This document shows, piece after piece, positions 41,798-50,465 of a stretch of DNA of 64,000 nucleotides (position 1 is the stretch's first letter; the number at the start of each line of letters is the position of its first letter). Location of the stretch: NCBI GenBank assembly GCA_030425205.1, contig JAUIAP010000025.1:33719-97718 (forward strand). The letters are read 5' to 3'. Made by a program: the position numbers and the translations under genes. This DNA is from Anaerolineae bacterium (lineage in GTDB: Bacteria > Chloroflexota > Anaerolineae > Promineifilales > Promineifilaceae). Below the pieces are notes generated by a model. That model was not told the DNA's origin. It ran no database searches and saw only the letters and a program-made list of their open reading frames with translations.

Positions 41798-43866
41798 GCC
41801 GTCACCGCCGCGTCTGCCCGAAAACGTGTCACCGATTCGCGCAATTTTTCGGCAAGCTGTGCCAAGTTGCGCATCGATTGTGATGTCTCTTGCGTTCCTG
41901 CCGCCGTCTGTTGTGTCACATTGGCGATCTCGTCCATCGACTTGGCGACCGTCGCTGAGTTTTGCGCCTGCTGTTGTGTTGCAAGGCGTATTTGTTGCAG
42001 CAATGTGTCGAGTTGGGCGGTGACGTTTTCGATGTCGCTGAGTCGCGTTTCGGCCGAATCTGCCATCCCGCGTCCAACCCGCACCGTCTCTGTCGCCAAT
42101 GTCATCGCTGACTGTGCCGCCTCTGCCTCATCGCGCACCGCTGCAACCAGCCGCGCCACTCGTTTTGTCGCACGTGCCGATTGATCGGCCAACGACTCCA
42201 CTTCACGCGCTACGACCGCAAATCCACGCCCCGCCGCACCCGCCGCCAATGCGCGAATGGTCGCATTTAATGCCAATACACCCGTGCGATCGGCAATCTC
42301 GTCGATTAGGTCGATGATGTCGTCAATTTGCCATGCATTGCGGTTAAGTGTCTGCACATACTCCTGTGTTTCGGCGACATCTTGTTCAATGCGTTGCATT
42401 TCACTGAGGGTCTGCCGCACGGCGATTGCCCCGAGTCGCGCATCATCACGCGCTTTTCCGGCGACAGTCGCCGATTGCAACGTGTTGTTTGCCACTTGCT
42501 GAATCGAGACGCTCATCTCATCAACGGCGACGCTGGCATTCAGAATTTGTTCTGCCTGTTCCGCGCTGCGCTCGGCCAATGTGGACGAACTGTTCTCAAT
42601 CTCATCGGCGGCCGAACTAAACTGCACCGTCACCCGCTGGACTTCTGCAATAATGCGCTGTAGCGCGTCGGTCATGCCGTTAAAGGCGATGGCGACATTG
42701 CCTGTGAGTGCATCATCAGTGTTAGCTTCGGCCGATAAGTCCCCCATCGCAACCGAGCTGACATCATCGAGCAGCACCATTAACGCCTGTTGTAAGGCTA
42801 GCTCCTCTTTGTCCGTCAATGCGCGTTGTGAGAGTGCGTCGAGCCATCCGTTGAGCCGCAAGGCGATATCCCCTAGCTCATCTTGGTTAACGACGTGCGC
42901 CCGTGCGGTCATGTTGCCCGCATTGACCGTTTCGACCGTCTCCTGCAAAGTATCAATCTGTCGAGATAAGTTGTCTGAGAGTGTCGTCGCCAGCACGCCT
43001 GCCACAATCAAAACCAACAGTACCAACGGCACAACCGTTAATAGCGTGCGCTGGCTGACCGTTGCCAGATTGGCTTGCAACTGTGCTGTATCCGTAACGG
43101 CACTATCGGTCAATGTCGTCAGCGTGCGGTCAACCAGTTCAACGGCACGTTGATAGCTCTGGGTTGTATCCGCCAGCGCATCGTCAAGTGTCAACAGCTC
43201 CGCAAACGGATCAGTCGATGCTGCTAATGCAGCGAGATACGGTGCGCGTTCCAATGCTGCAATGTCGGCTGTAATGGCCGCTTCTAAGGTGCTGAGCTGA
43301 TCGTTGTAGTCGTCCAGATTGCCATCTTCGCCTGTCTGCAAATAGGCAGCTTGCAGTTGCCGCAATTGCAGTGCCATCATTTCAAGGGCTGGGAATTCTG
43401 CGTTGGCAAATTCTGCCTGCAACGTCCGCTCGTCAAGAATGGTGCGGACAAGCTGGCTACGCTCTTGGCGCAACGCAATCGCCGTTTCAACCTCTGCCTC
43501 ATAATCTTCCAGACTACTTAGCAGACGTTCGACGCGCTGGTCGCTGCCACTTTCGAGTGTGCCGATCTGCGTCCGCAACTGTGCGAGGCTGTCGCGCCAT
43601 GGGATAACGTACTCATTTTGTGCGTTCAGGAACTGTCCCGTCTCGTTATAGGCAACGACAAATCCACGCTCAAGATTGCGCGTGCGCTGCCACTCGATTG
43701 CCAACTCATCCGTCAGCAATGTCGCCGTTGCGCTCGTCTCATTCAGATCTGTCGCCACGCTGATGGCCGTGCGCTGGTTGACAATCGCAACCACGCCAAT
43801 GAGTGCCGTCAGCAGCAGCAGAACGAAAAATGTGAGAAGGATTTTCGGCCGAATTTGTTGAATCAT
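41794..43866 (-). CDS. Methyl-accepting chemotaxis protein with large extracellular helical domain
   Basis: The protein of about 690 residues has a membrane helix (ILLTFFVLLLLTALIGVVAIV), an exterior Gln/Leu-rich helical region of about 230 residues (CHASE3-like in layout), a second helix and HAMP modules. The MCP hairpin tip is VLALNATIRALAAGAAGRGF, which differs from the usual EAGE by Ala-Gly-Ala-Ala-Gly. ATG at 43866 is chosen; a TTG at 43887 lies inside the heptamer array. The spacer to the upstream receptor is that array. Confidence 0.88.
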   Translation of the reverse strand: MIQQIRPKILLTFFVLLLLTALIGVVAIVNQRTAISVATDLNETSATATLLTDELAIEWQRTRNLERGFVVAYNETGQFLNAQNEYVIPWRDSLAQLRTQIGTLESGSDQRVERLLSSLEDYEAEVETAIALRQERSQLVRTILDERTLQAEFANAEFPALEMMALQLRQLQAAYLQTGEDGNLDDYNDQLSTLEAAITADIAALERAPYLAALAASTDPFAELLTLDDALADTTQSYQRAVELVDRTLTTLTDSAVTDTAQLQANLATVSQRTLLTVVPLVLLVLIVAGVLATTLSDNLSRQIDTLQETVETVNAGNMTARAHVVNQDELGDIALRLNGWLDALSQRALTDKEELALQQALMVLLDDVSSVAMGDLSAEANTDDALTGNVAIAFNGMTDALQRIIAEVQRVTVQFSSAADEIENSSSTLAERSAEQAEQILNASVAVDEMSVSIQQVANNTLQSATVAGKARDDARLGAIAVRQTLSEMQRIEQDVAETQEYVQTLNRNAWQIDDIIDLIDEIADRTGVLALNATIRALAAGAAGRGFAVVAREVESLADQSARATKRVARLVAAVRDEAEAAQSAMTLATETVRVGRGMADSAETRLSDIENVTAQLDTLLQQIRLATQQQAQNSATVAKSMDEIANVTQQTAAGTQETSQSMRNLAQLAEKLRESVTRFRADAAVTA

Positions 43867-43873
43867 CGAAAAA

Positions 43874-43898
43874 GTTGCAAGTTGCAAAGTGCAAGTTG
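43874..43898. repeat. Heptamer array (GTTGCAA units) after an MCP stop codon
   Basis: The units GTTGCAA, GTTGCAA and AGTGCAA run directly from the receptor stop codon toward the next gene's start. There is no returning arm here. Confidence 0.75.
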
Positions 43899-45659
43899 CT
43901 AATCGGCATACGCGCCATTTGCGCTAATTTTGAACATACTCACAGAGGCACGCAGTTCGTCTGCCAGCTCTGCAAGATTGGCGATTGAGACGGTCGCCTG
44001 TTTCGTCCCGCTGGCGGTCTGTTGCGTAATCTCCGCGATGTCGTTCATCGAACGGGCAATCGTCTCTGAACCACGCGCCTGTTGTTGTACGGCGAGTGAT
44101 GTAGACGAGATGATGGTTGCAAGCTGGCTGGAGACATTTTGAATTTCGCCAAATGTCTCAGCCACCTCATTATTGAGCTGCGTCCCGCTGACCACTTCTG
44201 CCGTCGTCGCTTCCATTGAGGCAACTGCTTCAGCGATTTCTTTCTGGATACTGCTCGTGATTTGGGCAATTTGTTGGGTTGCGTTGGAGGAACGTTCCGC
44301 CAAGCGTTCGACTTCTTCAGCGACAACGGCAAAGCTGCGGCCTGCCTCCCCTGCGCGTGATGCCTGAATTGAGGCGTTGAGCGCAAGAATACTCGTGCGC
44401 TTGGCGATGTTGCGAATCGTCGCCACAATGTCGCCAATCTCTTGTGAACTTTCACCGAGTCTCTTGATGCGCTTGCTCGTCTCCTGTACGTTGCGGCGAA
44501 TGCGCGACATCCCTTCAATAGAATTGTCAACGCGCTGACGACCTGTTTCGGCCGATAATAACGCCTGTTCCGAAATAGAGGCTGAGCGCATGGCGTTTTC
44601 GTTCACACGCTGAATCGAAACGGCCATCTCATCAACGGCGGCTGACGTATTCAAAATTTGGGTCGCCTGACTTTCGCTGCCTTCTGCGAGATGTTCTGCC
44701 GTCGTTTGGATTTCGTTGGCGGCCGAACTAACCTGCAACGTCGTGTCCTGCACGTTGATGATAATTTCGCGCAACTGCTCAATCATGAAGTTGAACGAAT
44801 CGGCAATCGCGCCCGTCATCCCTGCATTTACTTCCGCTTCCGCCGTCAAATCTCCTTCGGCAACCGCGCTAACCTCTTCGAGCAAATTGCGAATGGCTAA
44901 TTGAATGTTGTCGCGCTCTTCTTCACTCTGCACCAGCGTGAGCGTGTTGTCCAACATGCCGTTCATCGCCACTGCTAGTCCACCAAGCTCGTCCTGCGTG
45001 ATAACGTCGGCGCGGGCTTGCAAATCCCCTCTGCCGACTGCAGCGACAACGTCACTTAACTTACTCGTCTGTTGGACGGTGCGCCAAATCAAATAGGAGA
45101 CAAATCCGAACGCCAACGCTTCCAATGCAGCCATGGCTGCCAGAAATGTGAGCAAATTGCGCGTGCTGTTATTGGAGGCTGTTTCGAGTCCATTTGAAAC
45201 GGCGTTTGCCGCGGTAAGCACCGCGATATTGCGTCGCCGGATACTGTCGGCCGCATCCTGCGCTACAGGACTTCCAGCATCTTCCAACAAGATCGTGTTG
45301 ACGCTTTCCCGAATCGGTGTCCATGACTGGCGCATCTGAACGAGCGCATCTGCTACAGCTTGCGTTGGTGCAACACTTTCCAGCATACTTAAGGACGCAT
45401 CAAATTCGTCTGCCCCACTCTCTAATTCATCGTAGACGGTTCGCACACCTTGTGAGACGAGCAGCGCATCTTTGGCGATTTGTTGGCTCAATACACCCTG
45501 CTGTCCAGCAATGTTCAAGATCTCGGCCTCTGTACTCTGTTGTTGCACAAAGACATACACGCCGATGATGGTAATCACTGCCAACAGGAGCATCAGGCCA
45601 ACGGCACTACCTAAACGAATCGCTAAACTCGCTGAAAATTTTGGTCTTTCGTTTTGCAT
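43899..45659 (-). CDS. Methyl-accepting chemotaxis protein with PilJ-type N-terminal domain
   Basis: The protein of about 586 residues has two membrane helices (VGLMLLLAVITIIGVYVFV; LLTFLAAMAALEALAFGFV) around an exterior region that resembles the PilJ type N domain (ILNIAGQQGVLSQQIAKDAL). HAMP-type modules and an MCP hairpin follow, with a standard tip (ALNASIQASRAGEAGRSFAV). In Pil-Chp systems PilJ is the receptor for surface or pilus signals, so this is the best candidate for that role. ATG at 45659 has an AGGAG site. Confidence 0.9.
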   Translation of the reverse strand: MQNERPKFSASLAIRLGSAVGLMLLLAVITIIGVYVFVQQQSTEAEILNIAGQQGVLSQQIAKDALLVSQGVRTVYDELESGADEFDASLSMLESVAPTQAVADALVQMRQSWTPIRESVNTILLEDAGSPVAQDAADSIRRRNIAVLTAANAVSNGLETASNNSTRNLLTFLAAMAALEALAFGFVSYLIWRTVQQTSKLSDVVAAVGRGDLQARADVITQDELGGLAVAMNGMLDNTLTLVQSEEERDNIQLAIRNLLEEVSAVAEGDLTAEAEVNAGMTGAIADSFNFMIEQLREIIINVQDTTLQVSSAANEIQTTAEHLAEGSESQATQILNTSAAVDEMAVSIQRVNENAMRSASISEQALLSAETGRQRVDNSIEGMSRIRRNVQETSKRIKRLGESSQEIGDIVATIRNIAKRTSILALNASIQASRAGEAGRSFAVVAEEVERLAERSSNATQQIAQITSSIQKEIAEAVASMEATTAEVVSGTQLNNEVAETFGEIQNVSSQLATIISSTSLAVQQQARGSETIARSMNDIAEITQQTASGTKQATVSIANLAELADELRASVSMFKISANGAYAD

Positions 45660-45699
45660 TGTTCGCAAACTCCTAACGCGCCGCTGGCGCGAGTGGTTA

Positions 45700-45774
45700 G
45701 TCGTGCGTGGTTTGTGATGAACAGTTTAAGAAAGCTGTCTGACCAATCACGTGCCACGATTCACTACTCACTAT
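45700..45774. repeat. Heptamer array flush with the CheW stop codon
   Basis: Units like ATAGTGA and GTAGTGA start right after the stop on the minus strand. The returning arm has units like ACCACGC and ACCACTC. The array occupies most of the spacer to the PilJ-type receptor. Confidence 0.8.
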
Positions 45775-47469
45775 TTACATTTCAAATTGGCGCATTTCGG
45801 CCGAATTTAACAGCCTGTCAAAATCTAACGCCGCGATCATCTGTCCATTTTCTTCAAATACGGTTTGTAAGTAGCGTGCGGAACCGTCGGTTAAACCTGC
45901 GCCGACATCCGTTTTCTGCTGTGAGCTGAACTGCCGATTACCCCGCACATCATCCACCAACAACCCTACTGTGACCGCTTCATCGCGCGTTTGTGAAATG
46001 ATCATCCAGCCATCATCGTCGCCGTTCTCACCGTTCAAAAAGCCGCGTAGATCGACGAGTGAAACGATTTCACCGCGTAAATTGATGATGCCGCGCACCC
46101 AATGGGGAACAAACGGAACGTGTGTTGGGGCTTGCGGTTCTCCGACTTCCAGCACGTTGGCAACGGGAATCCCATACTCCGTATCACCCAGCGCAAAGAC
46201 GACATATTGCTCGCCTTCCCGCAGGTCACCGCGTGACGTGAGAAGTTCGATCTCCTGCGCCTCATCCGCCACAAATTGGTCGGATTCCGCATCGAGCCGC
46301 GCCACGATGTCATCTAAATAACGACTGTCATTGTCGAGCAGCGCATCCAGTTCGGCCGATGTTGGATCATTATCCTCATCCAGCGCGTCTAATGCGTCCT
46401 CCGCTGAGAGGTCTAGCAACTCATCGAAGAATGCTTCATCGTCGTAGGCATCGGCCGAATCTTCTGCGAGTGAAATCAGTTCATCGTCAATACTAGGTGG
46501 CGTTGCAACTGGCTCTGGTATCGTCGCCGCTTCCGCTATGTCCAGCAGATCGTCTTCGGCATCATCAAACTCGTAGGTTGACAGCTCGTCATCCTCAATT
46601 GTCGTGGCAAAATCACTGGCCGCTTCTGCAAGCGCTTCTAAATCTGCATCCGCTTGCAAGTCTGCTGCATCATCGACAATCGGCTCAGCCGCTACTTCGG
46701 CAGGCACAGCCTCGGCGGCCACCATCTTCTCGTCACTGACTGGCTCTTCAACAATTGCGTCTGGCTCATCCAGCGAGGCAGGCTCTGCGCTGTTATCGTC
46801 CTGTTCGGACGTGACGGCCTCAGCCTCTGGCTCATCTAATTCGTCAGCCAGCTCGGCCTGTAATTGTGAGATGTAGTCAGAAGGGGAAAGCACGACGGTG
46901 GGAGCTTCATCATCAATATCGGCCGATCCGCCTGTTTCCAGCACCGCGCCCGTGAATGACTCTGCCAAGTCGAGCAGCGATTCATCGATCTCATCGGGCG
47001 TCGATTGGGTAAACGACTCTGCCAAATCGAGCAGACCATCGTCATCCTCTGGCACAGATTGCGTAAATGATTCAGTCGCCAATTCTGGCGCAGCGTCATC
47101 ATCGTCGGCCGATGGCCCCGTCATGCTGTCGAATGGCTCTTGCAGTTCGGCTTCAGGCGAATCCAACTCAGCATCCGCGATGAGTGCATCATCATCTAAG
47201 TCCGTCGCCACATCCTCTTGCAGTTCGTCTGGCTCTTCCGCAACAGCATCTGAATCTGTGCCGTCCGTGTCACGCCAGCCCAGCGATGCCAGCGACGTGA
47301 GCGCACCTGTATCGAAGAAATCATCCACTGCTGCGTTGCCGTTGTTGGGTTGATGATCGATATCGGCCGATAAAAAGTCCAACGCCGCCAGCGAGAAATC
47401 ATCCTCAGTTGGCAGTTCGACTCCATCGACCAATTCATCTTCTGGTTGTGACTTGTTTGCGTTGCTCAT
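45775..47469 (-). CDS. CheW-domain protein with long acidic N-terminal region
   Basis: The protein of about 564 residues has a disordered-looking N-terminal region of about 410 residues, very rich in Asp, Glu, Ala and Ser, with repeated LLDLAESFTQS segments. A single CheW domain follows (about 415-560, YVVFALGDTEYGIPVANVLEV, WVRGIINLRGEIVSLVDLRGF). CheW couples receptors to CheA; the acidic tail is far longer than in ordinary CheW (about 160 residues) and may be a flexible tether. The start at 47469 begins MSNANKSQPEDEL; the open frame extends to 47523. Confidence 0.85.
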   Translation of the reverse strand: MSNANKSQPEDELVDGVELPTEDDFSLAALDFLSADIDHQPNNGNAAVDDFFDTGALTSLASLGWRDTDGTDSDAVAEEPDELQEDVATDLDDDALIADAELDSPEAELQEPFDSMTGPSADDDDAAPELATESFTQSVPEDDDGLLDLAESFTQSTPDEIDESLLDLAESFTGAVLETGGSADIDDEAPTVVLSPSDYISQLQAELADELDEPEAEAVTSEQDDNSAEPASLDEPDAIVEEPVSDEKMVAAEAVPAEVAAEPIVDDAADLQADADLEALAEAASDFATTIEDDELSTYEFDDAEDDLLDIAEAATIPEPVATPPSIDDELISLAEDSADAYDDEAFFDELLDLSAEDALDALDEDNDPTSAELDALLDNDSRYLDDIVARLDAESDQFVADEAQEIELLTSRGDLREGEQYVVFALGDTEYGIPVANVLEVGEPQAPTHVPFVPHWVRGIINLRGEIVSLVDLRGFLNGENGDDDGWMIISQTRDEAVTVGLLVDDVRGNRQFSSQQKTDVGAGLTDGSARYLQTVFEENGQMIAALDFDRLLNSAEMRQFEM

Positions 47470-47533
47470 GAAGAGAGTAGGAAGTGAATAGTGAAGAGCG
47501 GTGAGAATCTCTTCACTCTCCACCGTTCACATT
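47470..47533. repeat. Heptamer array filling the PilH-like to CheW spacer
   Basis: Units such as AATGTGA and ACGGTGG follow the stop codon directly, and the returning arm has units such as CTATTCA. The array fills the whole spacer to the CheW start. Confidence 0.8.
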
Positions 47534-47899
47534 TCAAAGTAATCCCGCTACCGTATCTAGCAGCAGATTTCCATCAAAAGGTTTTGTCAAATAGGCATCT
47601 GCGCCTTGACGCATACCCCAAAATTTATCGGTCTCTTGATCTTTGCTGGTCAGCAAAACGATCTTTATATCTTTTGTCGCAGGGGTCATCTTCAGCTTGC
47701 GACAGACCTGAAATCCGTTTTTCTTTGGCATCACGACATCCAAAACGATCAGGTCGGGCTTGTCATCTTTGGCCTTGCTGATCGCTTCTTCGCCATCTTC
47801 TGCTGTCGTCACTTGGTACCCCTTTTGACGCAATGTGGTTGACACCATACGCCGTTCGGTGGCACTATCATCAACGACTAAAATCGATTTTCTTAACAT
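47534..47899 (-). CDS. Response regulator, PilH/CheY-like
   Basis: The 121-residue single receiver domain has the acidic pocket VVDDS, phospho-Asp in LIVLDVVMPKKNGFQVC near 51, Thr/Ser LLTSKDQETDKFWGMRQGA and Lys in YLTKPFD. KFWGMRQGADAYLTKPF is characteristic of PilH-type regulators of the type IV pilus Chp system. It is likely phosphorylated by the hybrid CheA to tune pilus extension or retraction. An AGGAG site is upstream. No pilus motor gene is present. Confidence 0.92.
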   Translation of the reverse strand: MLRKSILVVDDSATERRMVSTTLRQKGYQVTTAEDGEEAISKAKDDKPDLIVLDVVMPKKNGFQVCRKLKMTPATKDIKIVLLTSKDQETDKFWGMRQGADAYLTKPFDGNLLLDTVAGLL

Positions 47900-47910
47900 G
47901 TGTCATGCTC

Positions 47911-48750
47911 CTAAAAACGCACCTGTTCCAACGTGCGCCTTAATTCTCCGCAAAAGAGTAGGGCGGTTTCTTGCCAATTTTCGGCCGAAAAACGCCCGTG
48001 AAATAAGTTGCCAAACTCGAAAAAATAGGTTTCAAAAAGGTCGAGATAGGCCAACGCCAACGCCGGCGCGACCTCAGCGCGCGTCGCTCGATCCCCATTT
48101 CGATAGGTGGTGAGCAGCGCGTTCTCATCGATCTGGTTGTGGCGAACCACAAAATTGCCCGCCTCCATGTGTAGGTTGCTCGTCATCGCCACTGCGCGCT
48201 TTAGATCGGAGAGGTGATCGGGCAGATAAGATTCGGCCGAATGGACCACATCATTCAACATGCGCGTCAAAATTTGCAAGATGACGTGTGGCTTGCGCCG
48301 ATTACGCCAGCGGCCGACCGCCTGTTTACCGCTTTCTAGACGCGACAGCAGCCCAACAAGCGCTGTCTCATACTCCACATCTTCATGCTGTTCCTCTGGG
48401 GTTAGCAATGTTTTTTGCGGCCCTAGAATCGCCACAAGGAGCGTTTGCTCTGGCGTCGCGGTGGGAGCTTGCATTCCTAAAACCGTTGCGCTTTCCCCAA
48501 TATAGGCTGGCAGGTTATCGACGGGCGTGAGCCGAAATGTCGCGTCTTCCCAGTGTGAAAGCTCGTAAAAGGCGGCTTGTTCCTGCAAATCATTGACCGC
48601 CGCCATAACAACAACGCCGCGATCAAAAAAGACCGCGCCTTCACCTTTTTCGATATGCCACAGCGTCAAGATTGCCGTTTCGCGTTCGACCGACATCGCC
48701 TGCATAATTGCCGTCATGCCTACTTCGTCGAGGCGTCCCTTGCCAATCAT
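47911..48750 (-). CDS. PATAN (DUF4388) domain protein
   Basis: The 279-residue protein has an N-terminal PATAN/DUF4388 domain (about 1-105: GMTAIMQAMSVERETAIL, GEGAVFFDRGVVVMA, FYELSHWEDATFRLTP), a domain found in bacterial two-component and motility regulators. The C-terminal 130 residues are helical with no recognised family. Cyanobacterial PATAN proteins modulate pilus motors through protein contacts, so a role linking the receiver proteins to motility is plausible. The start overlaps the preceding stop by four bases (ATGA). Confidence 0.85.
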   Translation of the reverse strand: MIGKGRLDEVGMTAIMQAMSVERETAILTLWHIEKGEGAVFFDRGVVVMAAVNDLQEQAAFYELSHWEDATFRLTPVDNLPAYIGESATVLGMQAPTATPEQTLLVAILGPQKTLLTPEEQHEDVEYETALVGLLSRLESGKQAVGRWRNRRKPHVILQILTRMLNDVVHSAESYLPDHLSDLKRAVAMTSNLHMEAGNFVVRHNQIDENALLTTYRNGDRATRAEVAPALALAYLDLFETYFFEFGNLFHGRFSAENWQETALLFCGELRRTLEQVRF

Positions 48751-49775
48751 GCTTCCTCCGGCAATAGGGCGTGTTTCTCAACGACTTGCAACAGTACGTT
48801 CGGATCAAATGGCTTCGTGAGGTATTGGTTTGTGCCTGCTAAGCGACCGCGCACCTTGTCAAAAAAGCCGTCTTTGCCCGACAGCATCACGACGGGAATA
48901 TGGCGCGTTTCGCGGTCCCCCTTGATAATTTTGCAGACTTGATAGCCATCCATACGCGGCATTGTGATATCTAACAGCACCAGATCGGGGTCGATGTAGT
49001 TGAGTTTGCCCAACGCCTCCATCCCGTCTTCAGCCATCACAACTTCATAGTCGTACCGCTTCAACGTCATCGAAACCAGCTTGCGAATGGTGGGGCTATC
49101 ATCGACGACTAAAATCGTGCCGCGCACCCACTGTTCGGCCGGTTCATCCGTCATATGCCCGTTTGCACCATTGAGGGAGACTTGGCTCTGATAGCGCACC
49201 AGTTCATCAATTTTCGTTTTGAGGGAGTTGTCGTTTGGCTCAAGCCGCAACGCCGCTTGTAGATGGGCGATACCTGCATCTAGCTCGCGCACGTTGAGAT
49301 GTGCCAACGCCATATTGTAATGCGCCCCAAAATCAACCCCTTGACCCAGCACGTTCTTATAGCCGCCAACCGCACGCTGCATCTTTTCACCGTCGGCATT
49401 GGAGCTGAGCACATCTTGCAAGTTACTCAATGTCAATACGGCGCCGCAGGAAGTGCACTGGCGTTGTGGCCGTCCTGCGGGAGCCATGCATAGGGGACAT
49501 TTCCATGCTGGCGCACGCTGGGCGACTTTCGACTGGAGCTGGTTGAGCGTCTGCCGCACCCGCTCATTTTGCGGATTCAACGACAGCGCGCGCTGTAGAA
49601 AGTTGATCTTTTCATCGTCCGAATTAGCGGTGACAGCGAGCCACAGCCAGACGGCATCATTATTCGGATTAAGTTCGGCCGAACGGTGTAGAAGACGTTG
49701 TGCCAATGACTTCTCACCCGCTCGTGCGTTCGCAATCCCGCGCTTTAATAAGCTCAGTGCGTGTGTTTCAGACAT
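48747..49775 (-). CDS. TPR-zinc ribbon-receiver protein (PilG-like)
   Basis: The 342-residue protein has two TPR-like segments (about 5-80 and 130-190) flanking a Cys4 zinc ribbon (Cys93, 96, 107, 110: CPLC and CTSC), then a receiver domain (about 217-338) with ILVVDDSPTIRKLV, phospho-Asp in LVLLDITMPRMDGYQV and YLTKPFDP. The receiver resembles PilG. The TPR-Zn part should mediate partner binding. It is the first gene of the 20-kb chemosensory operon, with a strong GGAGGAG ribosome site, and is coupled to the PATAN gene by an ATGA overlap. Confidence 0.9.
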   Translation of the reverse strand: MSETHALSLLKRGIANARAGEKSLAQRLLHRSAELNPNNDAVWLWLAVTANSDDEKINFLQRALSLNPQNERVRQTLNQLQSKVAQRAPAWKCPLCMAPAGRPQRQCTSCGAVLTLSNLQDVLSSNADGEKMQRAVGGYKNVLGQGVDFGAHYNMALAHLNVRELDAGIAHLQAALRLEPNDNSLKTKIDELVRYQSQVSLNGANGHMTDEPAEQWVRGTILVVDDSPTIRKLVSMTLKRYDYEVVMAEDGMEALGKLNYIDPDLVLLDITMPRMDGYQVCKIIKGDRETRHIPVVMLSGKDGFFDKVRGRLAGTNQYLTKPFDPNVLLQVVEKHALLPEEA

Positions 49776-50465
49776 GGCGAAACTCCTCCAAAACCGTTGG
49801 CAATGGCATTCGGTTGCATACGTCGATCATCATAAAGTACCAAAAATCACGCCCCGTCTGTCTGAGCACATGCAGCACTCACACAGGTACAGAACAAAAT
49901 GATGAATTCCGGCCTTTTCTCGCTATTCTCTCGTATTTAGTTTGTCCAAAATGTGATGTGTTTTGCTTCTACCAACCACATCCCCCGTGGACGCATCCCT
50001 GCAATACTTTACAAGTCATCAACAGGCGTTGATACTGCTTGCCCCAACAATACATTGACCGAGTTCACCTTTGTGACGGCTAGGGTGCTGCTGTTGAGAT
50101 ACTGCTTTCCCGTCCGCATTGTGCAATTGAAAACTTAACGTTTGTAAGCTATTGGATTACACCTTGCAACGCCGTCATTATAGCAGAAAGTCGAATGGCG
50201 CAAGCGGCTGCCAGTGTAATCCGCTTATCAATTGGATGTAATTTGGCGTTAAGTAATGGGGTGGCGCAACTTTTTTCGTAAGATTAAAAGGCGACTTAGC
50301 GAGCCGCGTCTGTAGCGCACATGGCGGTCATCAACCAAAGTGTCTTATAAGTTTCCTTAAGCATTGCGACACGTTTGCCATACATTGGGGTTCTATGGGA
50401 TGATTAAGCATAATCCCTCCCTGCGAGGCGTTGAAAATACTATCTTAAATCGGATTGGAGAGAAG
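49776..50465. other. 690-base divergent spacer between chemosensory operon and HMGR
   Basis: The spacer must hold the promoter of the chemosensory operon (minus strand) and that of the HMG-CoA reductase gene (plus strand). Near the minus gene is the GGAGGAG ribosome site; near the plus gene is GGAGAG. I see no gene, heptamer array or strong hairpin in it. Confidence 0.5.

Noticed and set aside
46898..47353. Ser-rich open frame on the + strand opposite the acidic CheW tail
   Set aside because: The reverse complement of Asp/Glu/Ala-rich coding gives Ser/Val-rich shadow frames; no start signals.
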